In this document: positions 11,301 through 23,500 of the stretch, one piece after another | How the letters are laid out: each line of letters starts with the position of its first letter | Numbering within the stretch: the stretch's first letter is position 1 | Source: Dolomedes plantarius | Lineage: Eukaryota; Arthropoda; Arachnida; Araneae; Dolomedidae | Assembly: GCA_907164885.2 (NCBI GenBank) | Contig: OU015493.1 | Span: forward strand, 55,987,802 to 56,051,801 | DNA: 64,000 bases | Direction: 5' to 3' | Translations under genes and position numbers: made by a program | Notes under the pieces: model-generated | Told to the model about the DNA's origin: nothing | The model's input: only the letters and a program-made list of their open reading frames with translations | The model's database searches: none

Positions 11301-14300
11301 TATGCTGAACTGATAACTGTGTCATACCTATTTTTTTTCTCAGTTGCATCAGCGAACCGGAGAAAGGTGTCCTGCACTACACATCTCGGTCCCCTATCGG
11401 TGTGGTTGCCATCATCGTACCCTGGAACCTGCCCCTCTACCTCCTCAGCTTCAAGCTGGCACCAGCGATCGCATACGGCAACACCGTAGTGGCCAAACCG
11501 AGCGAGTTCACCTCGCTGACTGCGTGGATGCTTTGCTCAGTCCTCCAGGAAGCCGGTAAGATCATCGTCTCGCTTACTTCGCTTGTGTTCTGCTAAGATG
11601 CAATTTTTCGTTCATACATTTACTGCGTTATCACTTTATTAGGATCATTCATAAAAAAAATACATGAAATTGATAGCTGTGAAAATCCATTTGTTTCATT
11701 CTGTTTTATTTGCATGAAACATTGTATACAATTAGATACAGAGTGATTCCAAATTCAAGGTACAAACTTCAAGGGTTGATACAGGACACTGTAACAATCA
11801 CTTTTTATATAGGAATGTATGGGCGCAAGTGACGCATTGAAGCACAAACACAGGAAAGAGACATGAAAAGGAAAGAAAAATGGTTTATTGACAGCGTCGT
11901 TGATAAGTGCTATGTTTACAAGAAGTGTTTAAAATTGCATCCACCAACAGTAATGCCTGCTTAGCAGCGTCGATGTAGCAATTTGCGTACAGTTTCAGAG
12001 ATGTCAGGTATTTCATGCACACGTGCAGCAGCAACAGGTATTCGAGTGACGAGATCCTCAAAAGAGTCAACTGGAGTCGCAAAAACGAGACTCTTCAGAT
12101 GTCCCCATAAGTAATCAAGGCTCGATAAATCGGGAGATCGGGGTGACCAAGGGCTTGGTCCAGCACGCCCATCCATCGGGCCCCAAAAGTGGCATCCAGG
12201 TAATTGCGCATTACAGTACAGTGGTGAAATGGGCTGGTGCTCCATCATGCTGAAACCACAGCCGGTTACGAATGGGGATCGGAACATCTGGAAGCAGCTC
12301 TGGTAAAACCTCTTCCAGGAAAATACGATAACAACTACCATCGAGTTGCGTTGGTAGTATATATGGTACAATTCAGAAGTCGTTCACAATACCCGCCCAC
12401 ACATTCACAGAGAATCGTTCATGATACGGATGTGGGCGTGTAGCTTGTGGATTATCGGTTGACAACACATGCTAACTGGGCGCATTGAATACACCCTCGC
12501 GTATAAACATCGCCTCATCTGTGAATAGCACAAGAGCTGGGAATTCTGGCTGCATTACACTCTGCTGCAAAACCAATTGGCACAATTCCACGCGAAAGAG
12601 GATAGTCTGCTGGTTTCAAAGTTTGTACTCTCTGAAAATGGAAGGGATGTAAGCGTTCTTAGCTTAATACTCTTCAAACAGTGTGTTGACTCACACCTAC
12701 GCAATGTGCAACAGCTCTGGAACTTGAGTCGGGTTTGTCATCCACAAGGTTCAAGATGCTTTTTTCCGGGCCTACACTGCGTACAGCTCTCGGTTGACCC
12801 GCTTCGTGCCTGGTGACGTGGATATAACCTCTTTCACAGAGTTGGCCGTGTAACTGCTCAACAATCCTGTGGTCCGGTATTCGTCTATGGGGAAAACGCT
12901 CCTCATACATTCGTAGCGCGGCTCTGCCATTTGCACGGCCGTACATAAGATATCTGCGTTTTCGACGTACGTAAAGTTTCCCATCACGGACGCCAGCACA
13001 ATTGAGAATGGTGTGTTCCCTCAGATGCATAATGTTGATGGGCGGAAAGCCACCACCTACTTTCTACCGGCTACGGAACCAACCAATTTTGCCATTTTCC
13101 ATGTCTCTTTCCTGTGTTTGTGCCTCAACGTGTCACTTGCGCCCATACATTCCTATACAATACATGATCGTTACAGTGTGCTCTACCAACCCTTAAAGTT
13201 TGTATGGGCGACAGTTAGCTGAAGTATAAAACCATCCTGCCGCTACGTGTTCAGAAATAATTACTTTCAACAATGCAAGCTTAAACTTTCAGTGGTTTAA
13301 TCGTCAAAAAAGTGTAAACTAAACAAATAAAAACATAATACAGCTTCCGCAACTCGAACAGGAAAAACTAAAGTGATTTCCTGCAGGAAAAAGTAACGAG
13401 GAGACGAAAGACTGCCTTACTGAAGAAGTGTTCACCTTTTTATAGTAAAGAGAGGCATGCGCAGAAATGCCTAACAAGTTGCTTCTTCTTCAGCGAAAAT
13501 TAGCATTCGCAAATACGCGATTCAGTGAAAATATTTCGATTCGCCCGAGACCACGGTGACACCACAGTACCATGAATTTGGAATCACCCTGTATATTGAA
13601 ACTGTCAAATATAATTAGGGAAGAAAAGAGAGACTAAAAGTTGCAAAATACAATTGCTGAAAATTAGAGAAGACAATTCGTCATTTGGTAACCGGATACC
13701 AAAGAGGTGTTATATAAAACTAATATTCGAGAATTCAACAATGTCAATCTCACTGTCACGCATTTTACGAAAATACAGGGAGGAAAGCTAGTCTGAAAGA
13801 TTTTTTTCTGCCTGCAGTAATTAAAATACGTGAATTATGATTCCTGTTAATGCAGTCGGAGATTTTTAAACCATTTGAGATGCATAATATGAGTTATTTT
13901 ATCGAAGTTCCACGATTTCTCTTTGAAACACATAGATCTAATCTAAAAACCGTAAGGTCAAGGTTTAATCTTTGTTTCTAATGGTGCACTGGACGAAAGC
14001 TTTTAGAAAGCGGCCACTGCTGTAAATTTAGAGAATTCATTATTCGTCATCTTTTTATATTTTTTTCCATTTCAATTCTTTTTATCGCAGGAATTCCTGA
14101 CGGCGTGGTCAACATGGTGTTTGGACGAGGGGATTCCGCAGGAGAAGCCTTAATGAGCCATCCGTCTGTCCGGCTGGTGTCCTTCACGGGATCAGACAGG
14201 GCTGGACTGCATATCGCCTCGGTAGCAGGTGCCAGTGCGAAAAAGGTTTCTCTCGAGGTGAGTGCTTGTCTCTCAGAAAAGTTTTTAACAACTCGCATGT

Positions 14301-17300
14301 GTCATTCAGGAGGATATTCTTTTGTTTTTATAAACTGGAGAGACAGTTTGAACTGACATTAGAAAATTTCTAAAAGAATTCTCCTTTAGGGCATTACGTC
14401 TTCTTCACAAATGAAGAAGATATAAATGATACTTCTTCCTTCCCGAAAATTCAGTGATAGGATCTTCACGCGGAGGGCAGCGTATAACTGCCGCGTGGGG
14501 CACGGCATACGCTATAACTTACGTATAACTGAATAACCTGCATATAACTGAATACAGCGCATAACGGAATTCAGTTGACCGTAAGTTAACTGAATCCAAT
14601 ATAACATCGATGGAGAGTGTTTTAATCCCTATTCGGTGATTTCCAATGTTTTTTTTCTTGTTTGTTTGTTTTGTTCTTTTTCTGATATTTTTAAAAAGGC
14701 AAAAGCCGAAAAATTGAATAAAATTTCTGTTAAGAGGCCTTAGACTTTAGATTTCGAGACCACTGCTCGAAACAATTGGTGGGTTTGTGGGATGCTGGTC
14801 TCCCCAGACGATAGCCATTGCAGTAGTCCCACATATTGTCCTCGGGTTGCTCCACATCCTCGGGTAATTCCACAGTTATTGCCAAAATCAAAATTAATAT
14901 ACATATAAATACCTGCAACTCCCACTCTCATCTTCCTTTTCTGTCTTCCAGATGGGAGGTAAAAATGCCTGCATCGTCTTCGCAGATGCAGACTTGGATG
15001 ACTGCATTCAGACGATCCTCAAGTGAGTACATTTGAAATGCCTTCAATTATCTCATTCTAGTGAATAAATAAATGTGAATTTCTCTTCAGTAGTGTTGAT
15101 TTTCTAGCTCATTTATTTGCATAACGTTCCGATGTGGTATGCTCCAAATCATGTCTATAGTCATGCAATATCATACTCAATGAAGTTTGGGATACATAGG
15201 CTTGAAACTTTGTTTGCAGTAAATGCGTATTTTATGGCACTGTGTCACCGCTCAGCCATATTGCTGATATATATGACAGCGCTTCTTCTGGTAATGTCCT
15301 TTTCATCAGATATAATTTTGTCAGCTAATAAATAAATCAAGATGGATTTAGCTATCCCACCAGGCACATCCATAAAAAAAACTTGGCCTTTGTCATTGTC
15401 AGTGATAACATCATAAGCATATCGTAATGGTTAGTTCATGGCACTCTCTATGTGACTGGTATTCACATTTTAATTCTAAACTGCACTGTTAAATAAATAG
15501 CATTTATTTTGTAACCTTAAACACCAAGAAAAATGGAAACCTATTAGGTTTGGAGTGAGTATACTGTCAGTTTAACTTGCATTTTCCTCTAAGTTTAAAG
15601 AACAAGTAAAACTAAATCCAAATAATTCCCAAAATTATACCGACAGCGAAGGTATGGCATGGCTCTGTCTTAACCGCCTACTGCCCTATATATTGAGTGT
15701 CAGATATTTAAGTTCATATATTTTGAACTTTACAGAATACTGCAAACTTTATAAGAATCTTTAAGTAATGACAGGGGGGGGAGGATTTTATATATTAAAG
15801 ATCAGAAAATCGGTCAAGATGAAGCAGAATTCTTATCTTCTTTAGAAATTTTAAGCAAAAATTTTAAAGATGGTCACTATGGAGTCAGCTTAAACTTGGC
15901 TAATTTCGGCTTTCTTTGTTCCTCCTATTATACCTCCATTAATGCAAGAATCGACGTTCATACTTTCATTTATTCCTACCATCTTTGTAGACATAAAGTG
16001 GGTTTGTAAACTCGAACTTTTCTATTCTTGTGACTCAGATTTCCTAACTGGCCGTTTATAAAGTCATCAGGTTTGCGAACCGTCCGTTCAAAAAGTCAAC
16101 TCGAGTAACTCAGTTCGCTAACGAAATAACTTTGGTGCAAAACTCAGATCATTACAATCGCAAGATGGTAGCTTCTATTAATGCATTGTAACATATCCGC
16201 TCCTCGGACCAACAATAGCACATCCAATGTTGGAGCTGGTCAAACGAAGGAGCCCACACGAGCAACGAGAAGATAGACGTGTGCTAAAAAGGCGATCCCT
16301 GTTGCCCCCATTGACCCCGAAAGAATCCCCGATTGCACTGGCCGATGACAAGACAGAGGATACCACAGAATCTTCAATGTTAAGAGCCGACTGTTGGCAT
16401 TAGTAGCGGAACACAAAAGGGTTGCCGCCAATTAACGCCCAACATGCCAAGGGCGAAAGACGAATCACCTGGTATGAGAACGTCATGGGTGCATTGACCA
16501 ATAAGAGGATAGTGAGACGTGGTTTTTCCCCTCCTTAAAATCGAAGATGTTAACTTGGGATTGATTCTATAGAGGAGAGACGAAGAGAACTGCAGAGAGT
16601 GCAGACGGTCATCTCCGAGTGGTGTGGAATCCACAAGTTATCCAGAGAGTATCCTTATCAGAATCTGTGAGGTAGCATCAGGGGCTACGGGACCGTCAAC
16701 AGAGACGCATTATAAGCAGGAGAGTTGCTCCTTGGGAGAGGCCTAGACCTTACTCCAGAGTTCGATTGAGAACCGTTAGGAGAAAAAGATCGCTGTTCTC
16801 TCAGATAGACGTACTCCCGTCGACTTCGAGTTTGAAATTCGATCCGTACCTATCACCAATCTGAACTGCACTGTATATAACCTTCTGTAGATAATTGTTC
16901 TTCCTGTAAATAAATATATTTAATTGAGACAGACAAGACTCACTTCAATATTGGACTGTCTGTATTCATGCTACCCATCGAGTCACTACGACGTCATAGC
17001 ATACATTCGAGAGCAATCGGGAATTTTTTGAGTCAGATGATGGTTGTAACACATTTCCTAACATTTTTAGTGATAATCCTTATCATTTGATATTGCGTCA
17101 TCCATAACAAACTTCGAGGACATGAGAATAAGCGCATGTGAATTGGCCGCCATTTTGAATGACGTTTCTCCTGCACTGTCTAGAATGTGTTCGGACAGTG
17201 CAGGAGAGACGCAGTTAACGAAAAGAACTAATTTCAGTTCATTAACTTTACGAATTACCTATGATTTATTGATGCATGACGAAATACTGCCTTTTTATTA

Positions 17301-20176
17301 AAATAAATATTTATAAAATTCAGCTTAAGTATCTTTTTTTTTTACCTGTATAGATGATTACTATCTTAATAAGAAAAAAAATTTAATGATAGTGAAGATT
17401 TGATACTGTTCTTGTCGTTAAATTAATAACATTTTTATGGTACCTCTTTATTTGTGGAAATACTATTTTAATATCTTGCATTATTGAAATTTTCTCTTAA
17501 ATCGCATCTGACTTGAATGTTAACAATGCTTTAAACCTTCTCGCGGTAATTTAGTCTAGGAATCTAGTTACTTATGTCGATAAAAGTGGGAATCTAGACG
17601 CCACGATGAAACTCGTCCCTAATTTCTCGAGGAAAATGCCACTGAAAATACGTTCTTTAAGTTTCTAATTCTTCCTTTTTTCTCCCTCCAGAGGCAGCTT
17701 CATTAATCAGGGCCAGATCTGTCTGAGCACGAGCAGGATCTACATCGAAAATAAAATCTTCGACGATTTTGTCACGAGATTCGTCGCAGAGGTCAGGTAA
17801 GCATTGTAGACATTAACTATCTCCCTTCAAAATGATTGAAAATTCCGAAATTTTTTATTAATCAATAAGTCTGAATCTCATCACTTAGACCAGGGGTTCT
17901 CAACCTTTCAGGCTCTGTGCCCCCCTTTGAACACTGATGTGAGGTCACGTCTCCCCACCACGACCACCATATGTGGTCAATACAAGTAGTACAATCGAAA
18001 TTTGAAACTGAAGCTGGTTATTAAATGAAAATATAGAATAGATAATTTCATACACAAAATTTACTATTACTACACATATCTTAATTTGGAACATATTATT
18101 ATTATTATTAGAACATATGAAATCAAAGAATTAAATACAAATCAAATATATTTAAGGTAATCAAGGATCTAGGTGAGGTCGGCATGTGATACCAGTCACT
18201 TTCATAACATTCATGAGAGGGCTGGCACTGTTTGTCCTTGACAAGTTTTTGAATATTAGGTTGTAACTGTGACAAAGCCCACCTCAGGTCCCTTTCAACG
18301 TCCAGCTTTGCTCGATATTTAGACCTTTATGTATACTAATGCTGAAAATTCAGATTCACGGAGATATGTGGATGAAAACTGCACTAACAACCTCAAAGCT
18401 TCCAAGCAACAAAGGAGAATTTGAATGGGGAAAATGGAAAAATTAATAAAAAAGGGAAAGCATAGCTTGAGAACTCGCTAAGTTCCCTTCCCTTTCCCTT
18501 AAGATGACAAGGGAAAGCAGCTGAGCGAGAAACCGTTCTCAAGCTCTTGCAGTGTTGCCAGACGTACGACAATTATCGTGTTTTTACAATTACGACAATT
18601 ATCGCGTACGAAAATTATCGTGTTCGTGTTCGTATGTCGAAAATACAGTCGTTACAGTTACATTGTGACCGCAAAATTGAGTACAGTAAATTACAGTTAG
18701 TTTTACTTTTTATTTTTTTTTTAACTCACGCCTCCCTTGAAATTCTTCTACGCCGCCCCCCCCACCCCCCACCCCAGGTTAAGAACCTCTGACTTAGACA
18801 GTCTATTTGAGCTGACAACATAGCTCAAAGTATAGTAAAAATCAGCTTCACACAATGTGAAATGAAAACCCATTCTGTAAGTATGTTAGATGTTCAAAGA
18901 AAAAAAATCCTAGCAAAACCTCAGGACTACGGCACAAGAACTTATTTTCAAACTTTAAAGGTTTCTTGATTTGTTCTGGAGTCACCATTTAAGTATTGGA
19001 GTCTACACACATACAGCACGAAGCAAAAGTTAGAAGTGCACGTTATCACTACGTAGTAATGACGCGCGGACGATCTAGTATTACTTATTTTAAGTTTTGC
19101 TTCAATATGACTGACAGTTATCCTAAAGACATTCAGGTATACACACTGCAAGTTTTGTTGGCTACGGCAGCAGACAGTAAAGGCCTGTTCACATAGAATC
19201 CGTCAGCGTCAGAGTAAAATTTTTTAACCACTCACATACCAATCATTGATCCATCTAACCAATCAGCGCCAACGGAATCTTCAAAGCTGACGGATTCTAT
19301 GTGAACAGGCCCTAAGCAAGCGCAACGTTACTCCATAAGACGCGAGTCTTTACTGGAATTCGAATTTAAGTTAACGTAATGACAGTTGGTAGGATTAACC
19401 ATCAATTAATGTGAGAGGCTAAGTTAAATAAAATTGTATTAGTTAATTAAGTGTAGACTTTGTTCTGTCAGATCAAGAAGTGACAAACCAGTAAATATTT
19501 CACGTTTGTAACAGTTTCCGTAGCATAAAGAGCAATTTAAATTATTCATTGCTCTTAAACACAGTAAACACAGCAATATCCAGATATGTTGCATATTTTA
19601 AATGTATGCTGAAATCTAGTTAACAATATTTTAATATATTTAAATTGTCTTGAAAAGTTTATGAAGATTCATTCTGAAAGCAAAGGATATTTAAAAAATA
19701 TTTCCTTAAATATTCTCGAAAAGCAACAACAGTAACTCTGAAAAATATGTTCTCTAAAAAGGTAATCTCACATATAATTATTAAAATTGGAAGCAAAGTG
19801 TTCATTTAGTTAGATTTTTTAAAACTACAACTGAAGACTGGGAAGTTGCCCTGATATCGGATAAAAATATCACTGCAAAATTTAAGCCATGATAGATAAT
19901 TTCTCTTACATGCAACTCTTACATATTTTAGCATATCGATGCGAGTCTCTGCCGTCGAAAATATTCCGAAAATTAGCAATTTCAGCAAACGTAGCTCGCA
20001 GTCATGTTTTTAATATCATAATCGTTAAAATAATATAGCTGCAAAATTCATTGGATACTTTATTTTCAATGAAAGAAAAAGAAAAAAATAAGGGTTTTTT
20101 TTTCTTGTTATTAGTTAGATTAAAAAGAGACTTTTCTTCAAAACGAGAATCTAAATCTTTTTGGCAGGTATTCAGT

Positions 20177-20220
<44 letters not shown>

Positions 20221-20459
20221 TCTGGAATCGAATTTGTTCCACACATGTTGTATGATACGAACTTCGATTTTCACTAGGGAATAAAGATTTTGATTTCAGC
20301 TTTTAGATTCCAGTTTTTGTTAAATATGTTTATCACGCTGGAAAGAAATTCAAAAATCTGTGACAATAAAAAAATTCCAGGTAGTCTCGTCTAACGAACC
20401 GTGTGTTATTAACGTAGGATTACTTATCGTTGCTTACCTCTTTTGTATGTATATATGTA

Positions 20460-20530
<71 letters not shown>

Positions 20531-23500
20531 GTATGTATATATATATACATATTTGTAAGTCAAAATTTTGACGCATCTTGGTACTTTTCTGTTTAACTTG
20601 TCCAAGCGATAGACTGGGTTTGGCGCGCTGCCAAAATTATAACTCGCGAGAACGGATGGACGGACAGTTTTAGCTTCTGAAATTTTCCTTTCCGCAGGAC
20701 CGTTATGGAGGAACGTAATCCTACGTTAAAAGAAAAAAGTCAAACTGTTAAAGACGTCTTAGTTTTAAGTATTACTTAAATTTTTACTATCATGTTTTAT
20801 GAGCACATATAAGTTGATTACAGTTTATACATTGATTCTGGAACTTAGATTAATCATATACCGTAATAAAATATCAAGAGATAAATTTTAACTCCTACTA
20901 TACACCACAACAAATATTGTTCGCAGTTTCAAAGTTTATAAAACGTCTTTTCGCAGGAAAATCCGCGTTGGAGATCCATTCGATCCAGACACCTGGATGG
21001 GGCCCGTGTGCAGCCGGGAGCACCTCAACCGTATCCGCATGTACCTACAGATTGCTCGACAAGAGGGCGCTACTTTCCTCACGGGGAACGACGAAGAATG
21101 GCGATTGCAGCTACCAGAAGAGAACAAAAACGTGAGTATGAATAGAGTCCAATAAGACATGCCAGGAGGTGGATCATAGTAGTATAGTATCCCCCCTTCA
21201 TACAGAAAGTAGTTTGGCATTTGGCATAGGACGAGTGGGTCTGTACTGTTAGTGCAGGACGGTATACTTCTACCACCTTTATTAGAGCATATTGAAACTT
21301 TACCAATGTCACTGCATTCACAAGGGAAGAAATATGAGCTCGTGAGAGTTTAAACAGACTAAGGGAAAGGTTGTCAACAATAGATTTTTTATGCAACAGT
21401 TGTGCAGGTTGCTCGTCAGATTGCTCCACAAGAGGGTGCAACTTTCCTCACGAGGGACGAGGAAGGATGGCAATTATAGCTACCCGAATAGAACAAAAAC
21501 GTGAGTATGAATAGAGTCCAATAAGAGACGCCAGGAGGTGTTGTTGTTGTTGTTGTTGTTTCTTATGCCCCCTGTTTGGAAGACGCCAGGAGGTGAATCA
21601 GTAGTATATTTCCCCCACCATACAGAAAGTAGTTTGGCGTTTGTCATAGAGCGACTGAATCTGTACTGTTGGTGCAGGACGACCTTTATTAGAGCATATT
21701 GAAACTTTACCAAGGTCGCTGCATTCAAAAGGGAAGAAATATGAGCTCGCGAAAGTTTAAACAGACCGATGGCAAGGTTGTCAACAATACAATTTTTATG
21801 CGACAGCTGTGCAGGTTGCTCGTTAGATTGCTCGACAAGAGGATGCAACTTTCCTCATGGGGGACGATGAAGAATGACAACTACAGCTACCCAAAGAGAA
21901 CAAAAACGTGAGTATGAATACAGCCAAATAACACACGCTAGGAGGTGTCGGGCTTACAAATGTTATAAACATATATTTAATGAATATTTATACAGGAGTC
22001 ATGGATCATATTTTTACCTATTTAATACACTTCTTGACACGACTGATGAATTTAAACGAGAGAAGAGAACTGTCTTGGACTTTTGGAGGAGACGGATTAC
22101 TTTTCTTATCTGATATGAAGTGACGTCTAAATAACCGAAAAATATAGTACTTAATGCAAAGAGGCAAGAGAAATTAAGACATTCCTTCATAGGAATTAAG
22201 ACTGAAGCGTTATATTACACAAAGTACAGAAATAGAAAGCATTTTTGTTCTCAAAAATAAAAAATACTAAATGCCGTTCAAAAAAATTTTATCATTATCG
22301 AAAGAAATCAAAATGACTAGACTATGCAGGACTAACAAACACAACTGGTATGAACCTACAGCATAATTACATATATGTCCTCGATCGATTACGCCCTCAT
22401 TCAGGGGACCATGAGAGGAATATATCCATCTCTAAATTAATATATCCATCTATTATAAAAGAGAGATTGACATTCCATAAAATAAATGGAAGTACTTTAT
22501 ACTTTTAACATTTAGCATTTAAGACTTACTATTGAAGTGATTCTGCATTTAAAAAAAAAAAAAAGGGAGGAGGCTTCACTCACATACTGAAATACCGCAT
22601 GAATAAAGTGGACACTGTTCCTCAGTACTCTCAAAATTGAATGAGCTGCTGCTTTTGAACTTCACAGACTCGTACAAAGCTATTAGGTTTGCTCCCTCGA
22701 TTGTCGCTATAATTATCATTCAAGATGTCCATAAACTCGCATTCGTACGTCTGATTAGACCAGTGGTTCTCAACCCTGTGCCCGCGGGTGCACGTGCGCC
22801 CGCGAAGGTGTTGGAATGCGCCCGACTTTATTTTGAAATTTTTTTTACACATTTTGTAATTTACTAAGTTGAGTAAGAATGTCTAAAACACAGAAATTAC
22901 GAAAAATTAGCTAATTTAGTTCAGTAAAAAATGATTAACTTTCAAATAAAGTATTTACAGAGGCTGTTCACACATTTTTTAGACGATGTATATTGTATTC
23001 ACAAAACTAAATTACATAAAATTCTTGTGTTTTAAATGTTCTATTTGACATCCCTTATTCTGAACTATCTTTCAACACCGCAATTTCCAGGATAATAATG
23101 CCTTTTGAAGTGTCAGATGAGGTATTCTATCCCATTCCTCCTGAACAGCTTTCCAGAGTCCTGTAAGGGTTTTGGGACGACGTTTGGATAATGCAGATTT
23201 TAAAAGTCCGAAAGCACAAAAATACATAGGTGATACATCGGGAGATTTGGTAGGGATATCAGTGAAGGGTATGGCCTTGATACCAGTTTTTTGTTCCATT
23301 TCTTTTAGGAAATTTACAGTGGATTTTGATGTGTGACTGCTAGCTTTGTCCTGATGGAGTCTCACAGATTGATGGCACTGTGGGTAAAGCAATGGTATTT
23401 CATTCAGAAAAATTGGCGATAAAATATGTTCCTGATAGTATTTGGAGTTAATCTTGACATTTTTTCCCACTCTCTTTATTTTTAACTTGCCATTATAAGA

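Noticed and set aside
20360..20605. ORFs on both strands over (AT)n
   Set aside because: Same artefact from the dinucleotide run in repeat R1.
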